Notes: generated from the letters alone by a model not told the origin. A stretch of 64,000 nucleotides of DNA from Homalodisca vitripennis (GCF_021130785.1 NC_060214.1:46561001-46625000); one strand, 5' to 3'; shown: positions 1 through 13,995, counted from the stretch's first letter. Made by a program: numbers and translations.

Positions 1-2478
1 ACAGGCAATATAAATATTTTTCAATATCTGAAAAAAATTCATATAAAATTTAAAATCTTTCAGTCATACGAAAAACTTCATATTTAGTAATATCAGTAAC
101 ATGATACTTTGTAACTTAATTTGATGCATAGTTTTCTACTCAAACATTTACAACCAACAACAAATATCCGTAATAATAATAATAATAATAATAGGAATAA
201 TTGTACAGTTACCAGTCTGTCTTAAGCTGTTAATGTCTCAAGCTATAAAGGAAAACCGGTAAGAGATTAGTATACAGTATTATAATTTCACGAAATTTGA
301 GGTTAATTTGAAAGCAAAATAAAAATAATCTTTGTTAAATAAAATAATAAACCCGTTTAGTAAAATTATAAAGATCACTTTTTATTGCCTTGGATACCTT
401 CAAAAGGGGGTTGAATCACATATTTCACCTACCAGGCTATCCTAAAACTTTTCTACTGCTCAAAGGATATTAATTTATCTCAAATTACCTCACTGCAATA
501 AATTGATATGATAAATTAAATTTGATAAATATATTGAAATTTTTTTAGTACAGTTGTCTTACAGCCAACTCCATAATACAAATACACAAAGCAATTCTAT
601 TAGATTTCCAAGGTTATTTGTAATAGCGAGAGGTAATGCCATATAAATATAATAACTCTTTATGTAGGTTGATACATTAAAATATAAGCACTGTTATTAT
701 ATTTATAATAAATATTTACATTTTATATCTAAATTGTGTGGAAATTGATTTACTAAATTGATTCAGTATGTAAACGTACCAACTTATTAGCAAACTGTCG
801 TAGTCGGTCGGCTGCGAGGCTAGATATCAGCTAATTGGTTATTCACTAATTCCTACTAAATCTTGTTAGTCACAAAGTTTTAAGTGGACTGGCAATTTAT
901 GCAGACCAGAAACTTCGACATACAGTTGTAAATAGATATTTATAAAATATCTACTTATTAAGTTTGTGTTTTATGATGATTTGTTAGCTAAAAATGTATG
1001 CAATAAAATAATTTATGAAATACAAATTTAAACTCTATCTTTATAAAATATAATTTAGGTTCTTTTTAATTCATAAAAAACTTTAGTAAGAAATTATTTC
1101 AATCCTGTATAATGTGTGGGCCTAAATCTCTGCTTCAAAACTATAGTGAAAACAATTTACAAGGTGTATAAAATATAATAAATAGAAGAATGTCCCAAGG
1201 CCAAAAATTAATGAGTTTACGGATAAAAATAAGAATAGTTGAAATATAAAATAGGACTATATTGGATGTCGTACCTGAGGTCCATTGGTGTGTTTAATAG
1301 TAGTAAAGAATGAGTGATAAAAACAGCACAGTAAAGAAATAATTATATAATTAATGTGAAAATTTTGTGTGAATGTGTTAACATAGAAACTGTTAATAGT
1401 GATGAGAAGGTAAGTAAAAAGTGCGTCCTAAGTAAAGGGTTAACCAACCCAGCAGAGACCACTTTTGGCTGGTTTATACCTTCCAGTTGAACCCACCACT
1501 GGGCACAGCAAAAACCGATATGTCACTTAAATCTGGTCAAGCTTATGGATGTTCAGGAGCACATCAATAACCGCAAATTTCGAGATTCTGGGGTTCATGG
1601 GCAATTCGATAGGTCTAGTCTACGGTGGGAGATGACTGTTGGCGTTGGTGGGGTTTGTTCCCTAACCTAAGAGGTTCTTGCTAGTCGCAACAAGGATGTG
1701 CCACTCCTACCTACTTTGAATGGAGAAGCTGGTTCACAGCTGGCTTCTCCTTCAACCGGGGAGACATGACCTTGAGATGTAGTGCCCTATTTCTTCCTTA
1801 TGAATCTCGATAGGAGGCGGCCCCTACTCCTTAAGTTTATCCATCCTGAATATCCTGTCACTCCGGAAGCAGCGCAAAGATTCTTACAGGACTAAGTGCA
1901 ATTTATTCCTCTTTTTAACTTCCTTAATCATTAACATTTAAACCTACTCTATTTGGATTTAAAGACCTAGATACTGCTCCTAGGGCACAAGTATTCAGAT
2001 AACAGACTTGGTCAGTTGATATTCCAAAAATAACGTTTTTTTTTATCCAGCTATCGGATATTTCTATTTAGATATCGTTAATTAAGGGCGGTACAATTGA
2101 GAGTTTTGGTTCATTATTATTATGGATTTTATAAAATAAATAATTCAAAAGTCATTGCTCGCGTATTTCAAATTAAAAAATATCGTTTGATATCATGCAA
2201 TATCTAAATATAAAATAATATAGATGTCTTACAAAACTTTAATCTGAGTAAGAAATAGAGAGCAAATTTCTCAAAAATCACGTGGAACAGAAACTAATAA
2301 AACGCTGGAAGTTTGAAGTTACCGTGACAAAGACGTTTAATGTAGTTCCACTCAAAATTTGTCACTAACTACAGCGTACAAACAAGGTTTAATGTCAGCT
2401 ATAATTGTCATCATTTTTAGAAGAGGCACACCTGAGAACTGGTAACTTATCACCTTCTAATATATATATATATATATA
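1..2478. other. AT-rich intergenic DNA with a GC-richer repeat-like island
   Basis: No open frame or splice-supported exon is convincing here. A short (AAT)n tract lies at about 171-192. Positions of about 1430-1900 are clearly less AT-rich than their surroundings and contain an 8-bp hairpin (GGAGAAGC at 1722-1729 with GCTTCTCC at 1743-1750). This island looks like an old retroposon remnant, but I could not place it in a family. Confidence 0.3.
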
Positions 2479-2974
2479 CAGGGTGATTCATGAAGTTCTC
2501 CCCCCACTTCTACAGCACATTGTACTAGTAAAAATAATGAAAAAATGTTATATAAACATAGGTCCGAAAACGCTTCGTTAGCGAGTTACAGCTAGCGAAA
2601 GATTTCGCCCTGAATTCCTGGGTAAAGAGTAAAATAAAGCCATACTGAACTTTTGGAAAGGTTAATTAAGTAAGAAATATCGTGGATTCTTATGTATTTT
2701 TACCTGATAAAGCTAAAAAAATAGGTTTCAGAACTGTATCATGTAGTAGTTTTTGAGAGATTCAGGGTTAAATGTAAAAAAAATTGGGGCACGAAACAAT
2801 GTTTTTTTTTAAGTTTGATGTACAATAACTTTGTTAAATTGGTAATAAATACATAAAATCAACAAACATTAATTGTAGAGAATTAATTCTGAGAAAATTG
2901 ATATAATCAAAGTCTAAAATAAAACAGAAATAAGTACCAAAAAATCGATTTTATTCAGTATAATACATTACTAG
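2479..2974 (+). repeat. Left terminal inverted repeat of the Tc1/mariner-type element
   Basis: About 496 bp matching 4516-5019 in inverted orientation, starting directly after TA. Matching blocks include the outer CAGGGTGATTCATGAAGTTC, a central stretch around the motif GCTTCGTTAGCGAGTTACAG, and the inner end near CAGTATAATACATTACTAG. Confidence 0.88.
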
Positions 2975-3406
2975 CTGTAAAAGAAATACCGTACGGTATT
3001 TAGTTAAAATAAAAACAAAAACAAAATGTTTGTTCCTTAATGATGAGATAAATTGAGAAAACAAGATTAACTGTTAAATAAATTTGTTTGTAAATAAAAA
3101 TATCATGTTTTATTACGTTGTAATTTTTTTTAATGAAAATTTACATCAAATGTTCGAAAATAAATGAAGCAAACATTTTCCCATTATTGTTTACTAATCA
3201 TCGAAATGCAGTTTTTTGTTTTATTAATTTCTAAGTTGGTAACGCACGAATAACAGCTGATCAACAATGGTATTCTGTACTGTTACGTTAGAAACTGTGT
3301 ATTAGTGGTGTTTTGCAAGCTACAGCAGGAGATCGGGTTCTGTGAATCGTGTTATTAAATGCAATTTTTCTGTGAGTTATAATTCGATTGTTTATTCAGC
3401 GAAAAA

Positions 3407-4470
3407 ATGCCTTATTTATCATCAGAGTAATACGCTGATATGGTTTTTATTTTGGGTTACTGTAATGGTAATGCTAGAGCTGCTGTAGAAGAATATGAAC
3501 TACGTTACCCTAATAGGAGGATTCCAGATACCAAAACAATTTCAGGAAACTTTTCGTACTCTTCGGGAAACAGGATCACTACCAAGTACTAGAACCAATT
3601 ATGAACGAGCTGTCCAACTTGATGATGATATTGTTATTAATGCTGTTCATCGCAGTCCAGGTGTAAGTACCTGACGTATTTCTAGGCGGATAGGAGTTTC
3701 GCAGTCAACGGTGTGGAGGTCACTTAATCGAAACAAATTTTATCCGTTTCATAAACAAAAGGTTCAACATCTACAGCTAGGGGATGGTCCGCTTCGCTTG
3801 GAGTTTTGCAACTTTTTGAATATTAATAATAATCAACTCTACAAGCGTATTTTGTTTACGGATGAGGCACAATTCACTCGGGATGGTGTCAATAACTTGC
3901 ACAATGAACACTCATGGGCAGAAGAAAAATCCACATGAGGTAGTGGAACAGAGCTTTCAAACACCGATTTAGCGTCAATGTCCTGGTGTGGCCTTTTGCA
4001 CAATCGGCTGATTGGACCTTTTCATATTACCATGGACGCCTAAATGCTGAGTTCTATTTGCATTTCCTTCAAGAAGAGTTGCCGCAGCTGTTAGAGAATG
4101 TTCCTTTACATCTCAGACAAAAATTTGTACTTCCAGCATGACGGAGCACCTCCTCACTTTTTCACGTGCCGTTTCTGCTTACTTAAATCGTCAATTTCCT
4201 GGACACTGGATTGGTCGTGGAGGGCCTCACCCTTGGCCACCAAGAATCACCAGATCTATCTCCATTGGATTATTGCATCTGGGGATGGATGAAAGACATT
4301 GTATACAAGACAAAAGTGAATTCTCGTGATGAATTAATTGCCCGTATTATGGATTCGGCTGTGCAGATACAGGGAAGTCCTAAAAATTAAGAAACGCAAC
4401 AAAAGCAATACACAAACATGCTGCAAAATGTATTGATAATGATGGCCTCATTTTCGAACATCTATTATAA
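3407..4470 (+). pseudogene. Tc1/mariner-type transposase pseudogene
   Basis: The degenerate frame starts at ATG 3407 and can be followed to a terminal TAA at 4468-4470. The N-terminal part reads YADMVFILGYCNGNARAAVE, the helix-turn-helix (DUF4817-type) DNA-binding region found in many insect transposases of this group. Further on, ILFTDEAQFTRDGV holds the first catalytic Asp, and near 4130-4150 FQHDGAPPHF holds the second Asp region. The segment LSPLDYCIWGWMKDI near 4260-4300 corresponds to the third catalytic region. Lesions include an in-frame TAA eight codons in (SSE-stop-YADM), a stop near 3672 and several frameshifts between 3540 and 4330. The gene is therefore dead. The family assignment rests on motif recognition. 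Confidence 0.82.
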
Positions 4471-4515
4471 AAAGGTTGCGTACGGTTGGCCCAACCTGAT
4501 TAATTTTGCTTAAAA

Positions 4516-5019
4516 CTAGTAATGTATTATACTGAATAAAATCGATTTTTTTGGTAATTATTTCTGTTTTATTTTAGACTTTGATTATATCAATTTTCTC
4601 AGAATTAAATTCTCTACAATTAATGTTTGTTGATTTTATGTATATATTACCAAATTTAACAAAGTTATTGTACATCAAACTTAAAAAAAAAAAACATTGT
4701 TTCGTGCCCCAATTTTTTGCATTTAACCCTGAATCCCTCAAAAAAACTACTACAGGTACAGTTCTGAAAACCTATTTTACTAGCTTTATCAGGTAAAAAA
4801 TACATAAGAATTCCACGATATTTCTTACTTAATTAACCTTTCCAAAAGATCAGTATGGTTTTATTTTACTCTTTACCCAGGAATTCAGGCGAAATCTTTC
4901 GCTAGCTGTAACTCGCTAACGAAGCGTTTTTGGACCTATGTTCATATAAACATTTTTTCATTATTTTTACTAGTACAATGTGCTGTAGAAGTGGGGGGAG
5001 AACTTCATGAATCACCCTG
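4516..5019 (-). repeat. Right terminal inverted repeat of the Tc1/mariner-type element
   Basis: Inverted complement of 2479-2974, ending at the TA at 5020-5021. It differs from the left copy by a handful of substitutions and small indels, so the two ends have diverged moderately since insertion. Confidence 0.88.
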
Positions 5020-5021
5020 TA

Positions 5022-5863
5022 TATTGTTTTAAAGGAACTCAACTGGACTTTCATAGTTCTTTCCCAAAACATGGAGAAAAATAGATGTTTAGGTTAACCT
5101 TTGAACATTTATTATTTAAGATTACGTTGGGTATATTGGGCATATAAAAAATAGAAAATATGTTACTAAAATTTAGTTAAATCATTGCTTGTGGGGACAT
5201 TAACCTAAGATAATTTACATGATAGCTTTGAAGCTCTGAAAAGAATGAGAGATATTTCCCAAACATACAGACTACTATATTTTATTTACTGTTTTTAATG
5301 CCACACAAAAACAATGGCGACAAATAAAACTCTGTTTAAAATAGTAATCAAGTTCAAGTAAATAAGTGGCCTTAGAATTAATCTTCATTTCTGGTATTCA
5401 GGGTTAAAAACCAATGAATCAGAGCTTGGCGTAAAAGACTAATATAAATATTTAAATATTTATCAGTGTACGAAGTAACTTTTTTCATAAGTTTACTCAT
5501 TATATATAAATAATGAAACTTAATATAAACTCATGTATTAAATGGTTAAATAGTTCCTAAAGATTCAAGAGTTGAAATAACTTTACATTTTAAGAGTTAA
5601 TATTTAAGATAAACTAATAAAGCCATTGGGGAGAAGCTTTAAAGTCTCAAGCCATTGCTATGTCTTGGTGCTCTGATATTAATAACAAATAACGAAAATT
5701 TTTAAATTTATAAACTATAAAAAAATAGAAAATAATAAAATTGCACAGCATTACGGTTAATAAAAAAATATATTTTATGAAAATTGAAATGTAATAAATG
5801 TCATTGTTTATGATCGTATAATTTCTGGAAATTCACTATGTAGACAAAGTAAAAGAATTAAAC
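5022..5863. other. AT-rich intergenic DNA, nothing recognised
   Basis: No open frame above about 60 codons, no repeat structure and no RNA-like fold was noticed between the Tc1/mariner-type element and the PLE insertion. Confidence 0.5.
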
Positions 5864-5875
5864 AATGACAAACAT
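5864..5875 (+). repeat. Left target-site duplication of the inverted PLE insert
   Basis: AATGACAAACAT, matched exactly at 7233-7244. About 30 bp separate it from the start of the inverted arm, so the left boundary of the insert is not fully explained. Confidence 0.6.
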
Positions 5876-6111
5876 TGTAGACTCTTGGAGCAATTGGAAA
5901 TTCTTTAAATATTATTAAATATTAATAAAAACACTACTTTTCCAAATTGTTTATTATTTCGGGCGAGGCCTTTCAAACCAAAGGTTTCATCTTCAGGCAA
6001 CTCCACAAATAAATATTTACATATTGTTTGTTAAAATTTAATATTAAATTAACATATGGTGTAAAATGTAAATACAAAAATTTTGGAAATATTTCAGCCA
6101 GTATGAAAAAA

Positions 6112-6556
6112 TTATATTTGACTAGAGTTTAATTTTTGAATAAATTCAGAAGAAAGAAGATTGGAATTTTCAATAGGGCCCTCTTCATTGTTCATGAGTT
6201 TTTCTTTACTTCTGTTTATGTATAGTGTTTCCCAAGCATTCAAGTTCATTGGTTTTGTTATTTCTTTTATTAATTTTAGATTTGTAATTGATGTTCTGTG
6301 TCCTGATTCAATGCAGTGCTTGGCTACAGCAGATTTGTCAACTCTTCCATATTTTGTGTGCGATAAATGCTCTTTAAATCGTGTTTTTATTGTTCTTTTT
6401 GTTTGTCCAATATAAATTTTGTCACAGTCATTGCATCCAATTTCATAAATTCCCGATTTATTATCATTTGAAATTTTGTCCTTAGGGTTTCCTAAAATTT
6501 GGGATAATTTGTTGCTTGTTCTGTGAGTGACAGTTTTATTTGTATGCTTTTTAAAA
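6112..6556 (-). pseudogene. PLE GIY-YIG endonuclease fragment, left copy
   Basis: This is the reverse-strand mirror of the right-arm copy, ending with TAA at 6112-6114. The nuclease frame itself is open, but it has no start codon and no attached reverse transcriptase. The encoded fragment contains the same SGIYEIGC and IYIGQTKR signatures as its partner. The arms are so alike that the duplication must be recent or must be maintained by gene conversion within the hairpin. Confidence 0.75.
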
Positions 6557-6572
6557 GTTTTTCAAACCAAAT

Positions 6573-7026
6573 ATGCAAAACTTTTAAAAAGCATACAAAT
6601 AAAACTGTCACTCACAGAACAAGCAACAAATTATCCCAAATTTTAGGAAACCCTAAGGACAAAATTTCAAATGATAATAAATCGGGAATTTATGAAATTG
6701 GATGCAATGACTGTGACAAAATTTATATTGGACAAACAAAAAGAACAATAAAAACACGATTTAAAGAGCATTTATCGCACACAAAATATGGAAGAGTTGA
6801 CAAATCTGCTGTAGCCAAGCACTGCATTGAATCAGGACACAGAACATCAATTACAAATCTAAAATTAATAAAAGAAATAACAAAACCAATGAACTTGAAT
6901 GCTTGGGAAACACTATACATAAACAGAAGTAAAGAAAAACTCATGAACAATGAAGAGGGCCCTATTGAAAATTCCAATCTTCTTTCTTCTGAATTTATTC
7001 AAAAATTAAACTCTAGTCAAATATAA
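6573..7026 (+). pseudogene. PLE GIY-YIG endonuclease fragment, right copy
   Basis: The open frame of about 150 codons encodes the C-terminal nuclease of a Penelope-like retroelement. SGIYEIGC gives the GIY half and IYIGQTKR the YIG half of the catalytic module. FKEHLSHTKYG follows with the conserved Arg/His region, then HCIESGHRTS. In intact PLEs this domain follows the reverse transcriptase and nicks target DNA for primed reverse transcription. Here the frame begins inside the domain's linker at the spacer between the two arms, so it is a 5'-truncated, non-autonomous copy. An upstream ATG at 6523 lies in the opposite arm and is fortuitous. Confidence 0.8.
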
Positions 7027-7232
7027 TTTTTTCATACTGGCTGAAATATTTCCAAAATTTTTGTATTTAAATTTTAAACCATATGTTAATTTAATATTAA
7101 TTTTAACAAACAATATGTAAATATTTATTTGTGGAGTTGCCTGAAGATGAAACCTTTGGTTTTGAAAGGCCTCGCCCGAAATAATAAACAATTTGGAAAA
7201 GTAGTGTTTTTTATTAATATTTAATAATATTT

Positions 7233-7244
7233 AATGACAAACAT
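7233..7244 (+). repeat. Right target-site duplication of the inverted PLE insert
   Basis: AATGACAAACAT, identical to 5864-5875, directly after the right arm. Confidence 0.6.
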
Positions 7245-7719
7245 GCTTTATAAATTACAAAAGAAAAATTGTAGTTCCTTAATAATGAAAAACTCACCTA
7301 TTAAAATAAAAAAGTGTTCTTAAAATATGGTTTTCCCAACGGGGAATTTTAGAGGGTAGAGCCCTTAATCCAGTAAAATTTTTATCCAGTTGATTTAATT
7401 TAAAATATTAATTGTATACCTAATGAATTTCCAGAAGGTTAGCGAACATAACATGATGGGATAAAGAGAATTGCAAATAAGAAATAAAAATAAAAAACGA
7501 GTATATTCATATTAAATTTTAACATATTACAGAGTAGCAATGCGCAATTAGGGTTGACGTGTAGATTTAGGCTATAAAACTACATTTTACGTAGTAAAGA
7601 ACAAATAAGGCTCTTCTTCTTCTGACATTCACGAAATTAGGTTCAGCGCGGTAAAGCCGGTCATTATGTTAGAATATTATCTCTTGTACCTGACGGGTAT
7701 ATGTATAATATTTATTTCC

Positions 7720-9852
<2,133 letters not shown>

Positions 9853-9860
9853 CAATATAT

Positions 9861-9890
9861 ATCTAACACTAACACTAACACTAACACTAG
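9861..9890 (+). repeat. (ACTAAC)n tail of the LINE copy
   Basis: About four units of the hexamer CTAACA follow the RT frame and mark the 3' terminus of the retrotransposon. Confidence 0.75.
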
Positions 9891-11397
9891 AAATCTTTAC
9901 AGCATATACTCATAGCGTAACTAAACAGATTCAATTTCATACATTTCGAACAAAATGTTTATAACTTTCATTCCCTTTTAATGTTAATATATTGCAAAAA
10001 ATACTATGTTAATTTTACCCAAATGTTAAAATTATCATAGTTTGACTTTACGTATATAGACGTACAAAATTATATACCGAAGATATATATATATATATCC
10101 AAGAAGGTTATGCAATTTATATAAAACCTATTTAAGAATTTAACAAAGTGATTTAAATACATAAAACATATTTTTAGTTTGCCGTTATTTTTTTTAATAA
10201 TAGTCCGACATTAAAATTACCTACAATTTACACAATTGTAAAAAACTATGAAGTGTGTAATTTACTACATTATTAAAAAAGGTAGAAGTGGGTTAAGAAC
10301 AGAATTTATATTACACTACCTTTTTAGATAAGGTTTTCTTTCATATTGCAGTTACCGTCGTAATAAAAGTTCTGAAAATATTTTGTCCGTCTTCTCCTAT
10401 TATCAGCTTGTGTAATACTATTTTATTTCTTTTGTGTGTACTTTTTACATAAACTTACGGCATAAAGCTTGAAACAACATTCAGGTAACACGAGCTTTAG
10501 CATTTTATGTATTTAACTCAATTTATTTTTATCAATAATTAGACTTGAGATTTAAAATCGTAGCAAATTGTTTATTATATCTTCCTGTTTGATTAACAAA
10601 ATTGAATGTTTTCCAAATTGTTGTTCATTTTTGAACAGTTTAAAAAACTAATGTTGTATAATGAAAATGTTTGGTTAATTTATGTGTCATCATAGCTCTG
10701 GAATTAAGTAAATTATTTTACAAAAATATCATATAAATATGTTTGTCGTAGGTCGTCTGTTGGTAAAAAAAACAACGTATATCGTACGTAATAACGTATA
10801 CCCACCCACGATGAAACTGTTTATTTTGCCGGAACGGTGTCTGTATGTTTTGTTTCTATGCCAATTTTTATTGTGTACTACATATTGGTGCGAGTAACAC
10901 AATGTCTCATTAACACGTTAATATTTTCCAACCTAGAGTGCAATTATCTTATCGCAAATATAACTGTATATTATTTTGACTTTATGCCGGTTTTGTGTCT
11001 TACTAAATGTTTGACTTCATAGAGTGCAGCAAATAAGTATATTCCTAGCAACAATGAAACTATGTTGTTTAAAACTATAATATGTGCATTTTGCTTTAAT
11101 GAAAGTTTTGTTTTATGCTAAATTTATGTACACTGACACTACAAGTATGGCATGGATTAAAATGTGCTTGTCTTTCTCCCGTCTATAAGTGTAAATTGTA
11201 AATCTTTCATGGTCATCTTTCTTTTTTTTGCCATATCAGAGATGGATTGTGGAACAGTCTAAGTTTCATGAAATAGCTATAAGCAACATTTTAACCTATA
11301 AAAATAGATCACATACAAAAATTAATTTATCGCTGTAGTCTAATATAAATACTATTAGTTTCTCATTGTGAAACTATATATTATTTTCTATATAGAT

Positions 11398-11515
11398 TTA
11401 CTTCAACGAAAATTAATAATTTTGAGTTAAACATAAAAATATCTAAAAATAAGATAATTACTTCAACGAAAATTAATAATTTTGAGTTAAACATAAAAAT
11501 ATCTAAAAATAAGAT
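11398..11515 (+). repeat. Exact tandem duplication with a 60-bp period
   Basis: The 55 bases beginning CTTCAACGAAAATTAATAAT at 11401 recur without a mismatch at 11461, with only a few differences in the last bases of the unit. It is either a recent local duplication or an assembly artefact. Confidence 0.9.
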
Positions 11516-11610
11516 GTTTATTCAAGTAATAAGGACACCAGATAACGCCCCTTTTCATCTCCACTGGTAAAAAAAGTAACAGCAATAATTGTGTAATGCT
11601 ATGAACAAAG

Positions 11611-11613
<3 letters not shown>

Positions 11614-11675
<62 letters not shown>
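11614..11675 (+). repeat. (AT)n microsatellite
   Basis: Uninterrupted AT dinucleotide tract of about 62 bp. Confidence 0.97.
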
Positions 11676-11677
<2 letters not shown>

Positions 11678-13659
11678 AAACGATCTTGACACCATCACCA
11701 TTTGTCACAAGAGAGACCGGATGATAAGTACCACTTAACATAGAGTATGACATCATCACAGCGCTTATAATGTTAGGGGTCATACGAGTAGTATGGAAGT
11801 GATGTATGCGTGAGGCAGTAGAGAGATTAATACAAGGCTGTCTTTACAGGATCTATATTAATACACCATGTGTTTGTCACTTAAACATGCTTAGAAGGGT
11901 TTATACACAGTTTTTTATCTCACTTTATTGTGTCATGATAAAACAAATAGATGCAATTAAGTTTCGATGTAGCTAGTGTGTTTTTTAACTGAAGAGTTAT
12001 AGAACAGATTTTTTTTTTTTTGCCTCCAAATCAAACAGACTATACCTTAGTCTAAGAGAAATCTAAGGAACAAGTTTAGTATCTAGCTATACATATATAA
12101 CAAAAAGACGCACAGTAGGACTGAAAATTATAAACATATAAGAAGTGCCTGTTGGTTTTTTTTATTACTACTCACTTCTATTCAAAAGTTAGAAACTCAA
12201 TAACAGCTGCAAATAACTGACTGTGCTCGAAAGATTATAGTAATGTAATAGTTATATTAAGGGACTAGTTTTCAAGTTTAATAATTAATTTCATCGTTTT
12301 CTATCACAAGTATGACTGCTAAATCCTGATTGGTATATTTTGTAAGTGTGATTCTTTAAAATTCCTATAAGAATCTCCATTAGATTCCATTAGAAAAGGG
12401 AGTATTGTATCACAACAGTAGGAAAGTTGTAAAATTAAAGGATAAACTGCAGATAACGTCACTGGAGTAAATTGAGACTGGATCCCTAATGACATCGGTG
12501 GTATGTGCAAGTTCCTCGGGGCAATTTGTTATAATTTCTTTCCGGAAAAGATTTTGAAACTGAATTAAGGGTTTCTCGATCTCATCAGACAAAACTGGTC
12601 CTTAAAAGAGAAATAATCTTTTAAAATATCACCATTGAAGTAACAGCAAATCGGTAATTTTATTTTAGTTGTAAACCCCTCATCAACAGTATAGTTGCAT
12701 GTATGTTATGTAGCTTATTACCAAATGGGATTAAATAGTATTTAACTTTTTTATGGTTTTACTTTGCAAAATTTATTTTTATAAAATACGTATGTGTATT
12801 TTTAAAAAACATTTTAGAGAAACTAAACCACTTAATCTACCTGTATTACTATTTACAAATGTTGATCAGGAAATTGCACTATATTTACTATTATTTACAA
12901 CTGAAATCAGGTCTATTAATGGAATAATGTGTTTATTTACAGTTTAATTTAGATTTTAATATTAAATATAGTAAGAATTTATATTTGTTTATATAATGAA
13001 GAATGCTAAACAGTAATGAAAAAACTTAATAAATATTAAATGTTAGAAACATAAGTTATTATTAATATTATATTCATTAAAAGTATTGGTAGAGCTTCTC
13101 TATACATTTTAATTCAAAATTTAAATCATTTAAAATTTTACCAAAAGTATTGACCTTTATTATTTTTACAATTATTTTATATGAAGATATTTCCTGTTCT
13201 CAGTTTGTGCTTAACTTAATCGTGAGTGGGCTATTATAAACCTAACGATTTTTTCTACAAATAATGAATATCGGTACAAGCTTGTTTATACTTTTGGTTT
13301 CACTAATATCCAAACAACATTAAAAATACTGTCAGCGAAAGGGGCTCCAGCGAATCCTCAATTGGAAATTTAAAATCTCGGGTCTATCATAGCCAGATCA
13401 TGTTGGTTTGCAGAGATTTTGTTATTTTAAAACTTTCACTATTGATCGTAGTAGAAATCTGATCATTTTTATGAGAATGTGAAAGTCTATGTCTTGTAGT
13501 AAGACTGGATAGTGTATTATAAAACCGCAATCTATAACTTCTGAAATGCCTTGGGAGATTTTACTGTCTACAGTACTTACAGAAATTCAATGTTAACCCT
13601 GTTCGTGTCTATATGGTTCCGGATAATATTTCAGACAGCGAAATAGAATTACATTTAAT

Positions 13660-13665
13660 AATATG
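13660..13665 (+). repeat. Left target-site duplication of the Polinton
   Basis: AATATG immediately before the AGTAGAGAGG terminus, repeated at 31050-31055. Confidence 0.93.
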
Positions 13666-13704
13666 AGTAGAGAGGAAATGTATGTTCTGGAACACAAGGT
13701 CACA

Positions 13705-13712
13705 TGACGTCA
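13705..13712 (+). promoter_or_regulatory. CRE/ATF palindrome in the left TIR
   Basis: TGACGTCA, mirrored at 31003-31010 in the right TIR. Two more perfect copies lie in the right subterminal region (30185-30192 and 30653-30660). An eight-base palindrome recurring at these positions is more than expected by chance. Confidence 0.45.
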
Positions 13713-13771
13713 TCACTTAGGAATGCGGAATCAACAATCCCCCCTCCCCCCTCCACCCCCCTCGCCCACAG

Positions 13772-13784
13772 AGGTCAATGACCT
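13772..13784 (+). promoter_or_regulatory. Perfect IR1 nuclear-receptor palindrome, left TIR
   Basis: AGGTCAATGACCT is two AGGTCA half-sites inverted with one base between. This is the idealised palindrome bound with high affinity by the ecdysone receptor/Ultraspiracle heterodimer. Binding here is inferred, not shown. Nearby AGGTCGTTGACC-type sequences (about 13802-13840) are weaker versions of the same arrangement. Confidence 0.6.
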
Positions 13785-13871
13785 CCCCCTCCCGCCTACT
13801 CAGGTCGTTGACCCCGCAAGGTCGGTCGTTGACCCCGACAAGGTCGGTCATCGACCTGACGACCTTGGCCT

Positions 13872-13995
13872 TCAAGGTCACGCGATGACCTTGACCTTGG
13901 CATTCAAGGTCACCCGATGACCTTGACCTTGGATTTCAAGGTCACCCGATGACCTTGACCTTGGATTTCAAGGTCACCCGATGACCTCGACCTTG
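13872..13995 (+). promoter_or_regulatory. Tandem FTZ-F1/monomer-type half-site array
   Basis: Four units of about 32 bp each contain TCAAGGTCA and, on the other strand, TGACCTTGACCTTG (overlapping AGGTCAAGGTCA). TCAAGGTCA is the extended half-site recognised by FTZ-F1/SF-1-class monomeric nuclear receptors. At least seven such extended half-sites are present in this TIR, and the right TIR has a mirrored set at about 30721-30850. The functional role is inferred from motif density. Confidence 0.5.

Larger units (their letters stand above)
2479..5019. mobile_element. Tc1/mariner-superfamily DNA transposon with long TIRs, decayed
   Basis: The element starts CAGGGTGATTCATGAAGTTC and ends with the inverted complement, with TA on both sides (2477-2478 and 5020-5021), the Tc1/mariner target duplication. 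The terminal inverted repeats are unusually long: about 496 bp on the left (2479-2974) and about 504 bp on the right (4516-5019), with scattered mismatches and small indels. They enclose one broken transposase frame on the + strand. The TA target and the transposase motifs agree on the superfamily. The exact family is not assigned. With several stops and shifts it cannot supply its own transposase, but the termini are well preserved. Confidence 0.88.
5876..7232. mobile_element. Inverted (head-to-head) pair of Penelope-like element 3' ends
   Basis: Two nearly identical arms of about 655 bp lie in opposite orientation around a 15-bp spacer: left arm about 5906-6561 on the - strand, right arm about 6577-7231 on the + strand. 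Each arm carries the GIY-YIG endonuclease end and 3' untranslated region of a PLE. The pair is flanked by a 12-bp direct repeat, AATGACAAACAT, at 5864-5875 and 7233-7244, consistent with one insertion event creating a target duplication. No reverse transcriptase domain is present, so both copies are strongly 5'-truncated. PLEs are known for complex tandem and inverted arrangements. This orientation makes the whole insert a giant hairpin. Confidence 0.82.
9893..13659. other. AT-rich intergenic DNA with simple repeats
   Basis: I see no gene. The stretch includes a 60-bp tandem duplication near 11398-11515 and an (AT)n tract at 11614-11675. Small open frames here lack recognisable composition or motifs. 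Confidence 0.5.

Noticed and set aside
6161..6415. 84-codon open frame on the + strand, repeated at 6723-6977 on the - strand
   Set aside because: It is the antisense of the GIY-YIG nuclease frame in each arm of the inverted PLE pair.
13723..13920. Proline-rich open frame in the left Polinton TIR (mirrored at 30796-31011)
   Set aside because: It is the translation of C-rich and AGGTCA repeats. The two copies exist because the TIRs are inverted copies, and there is no sign of codon-level conservation.
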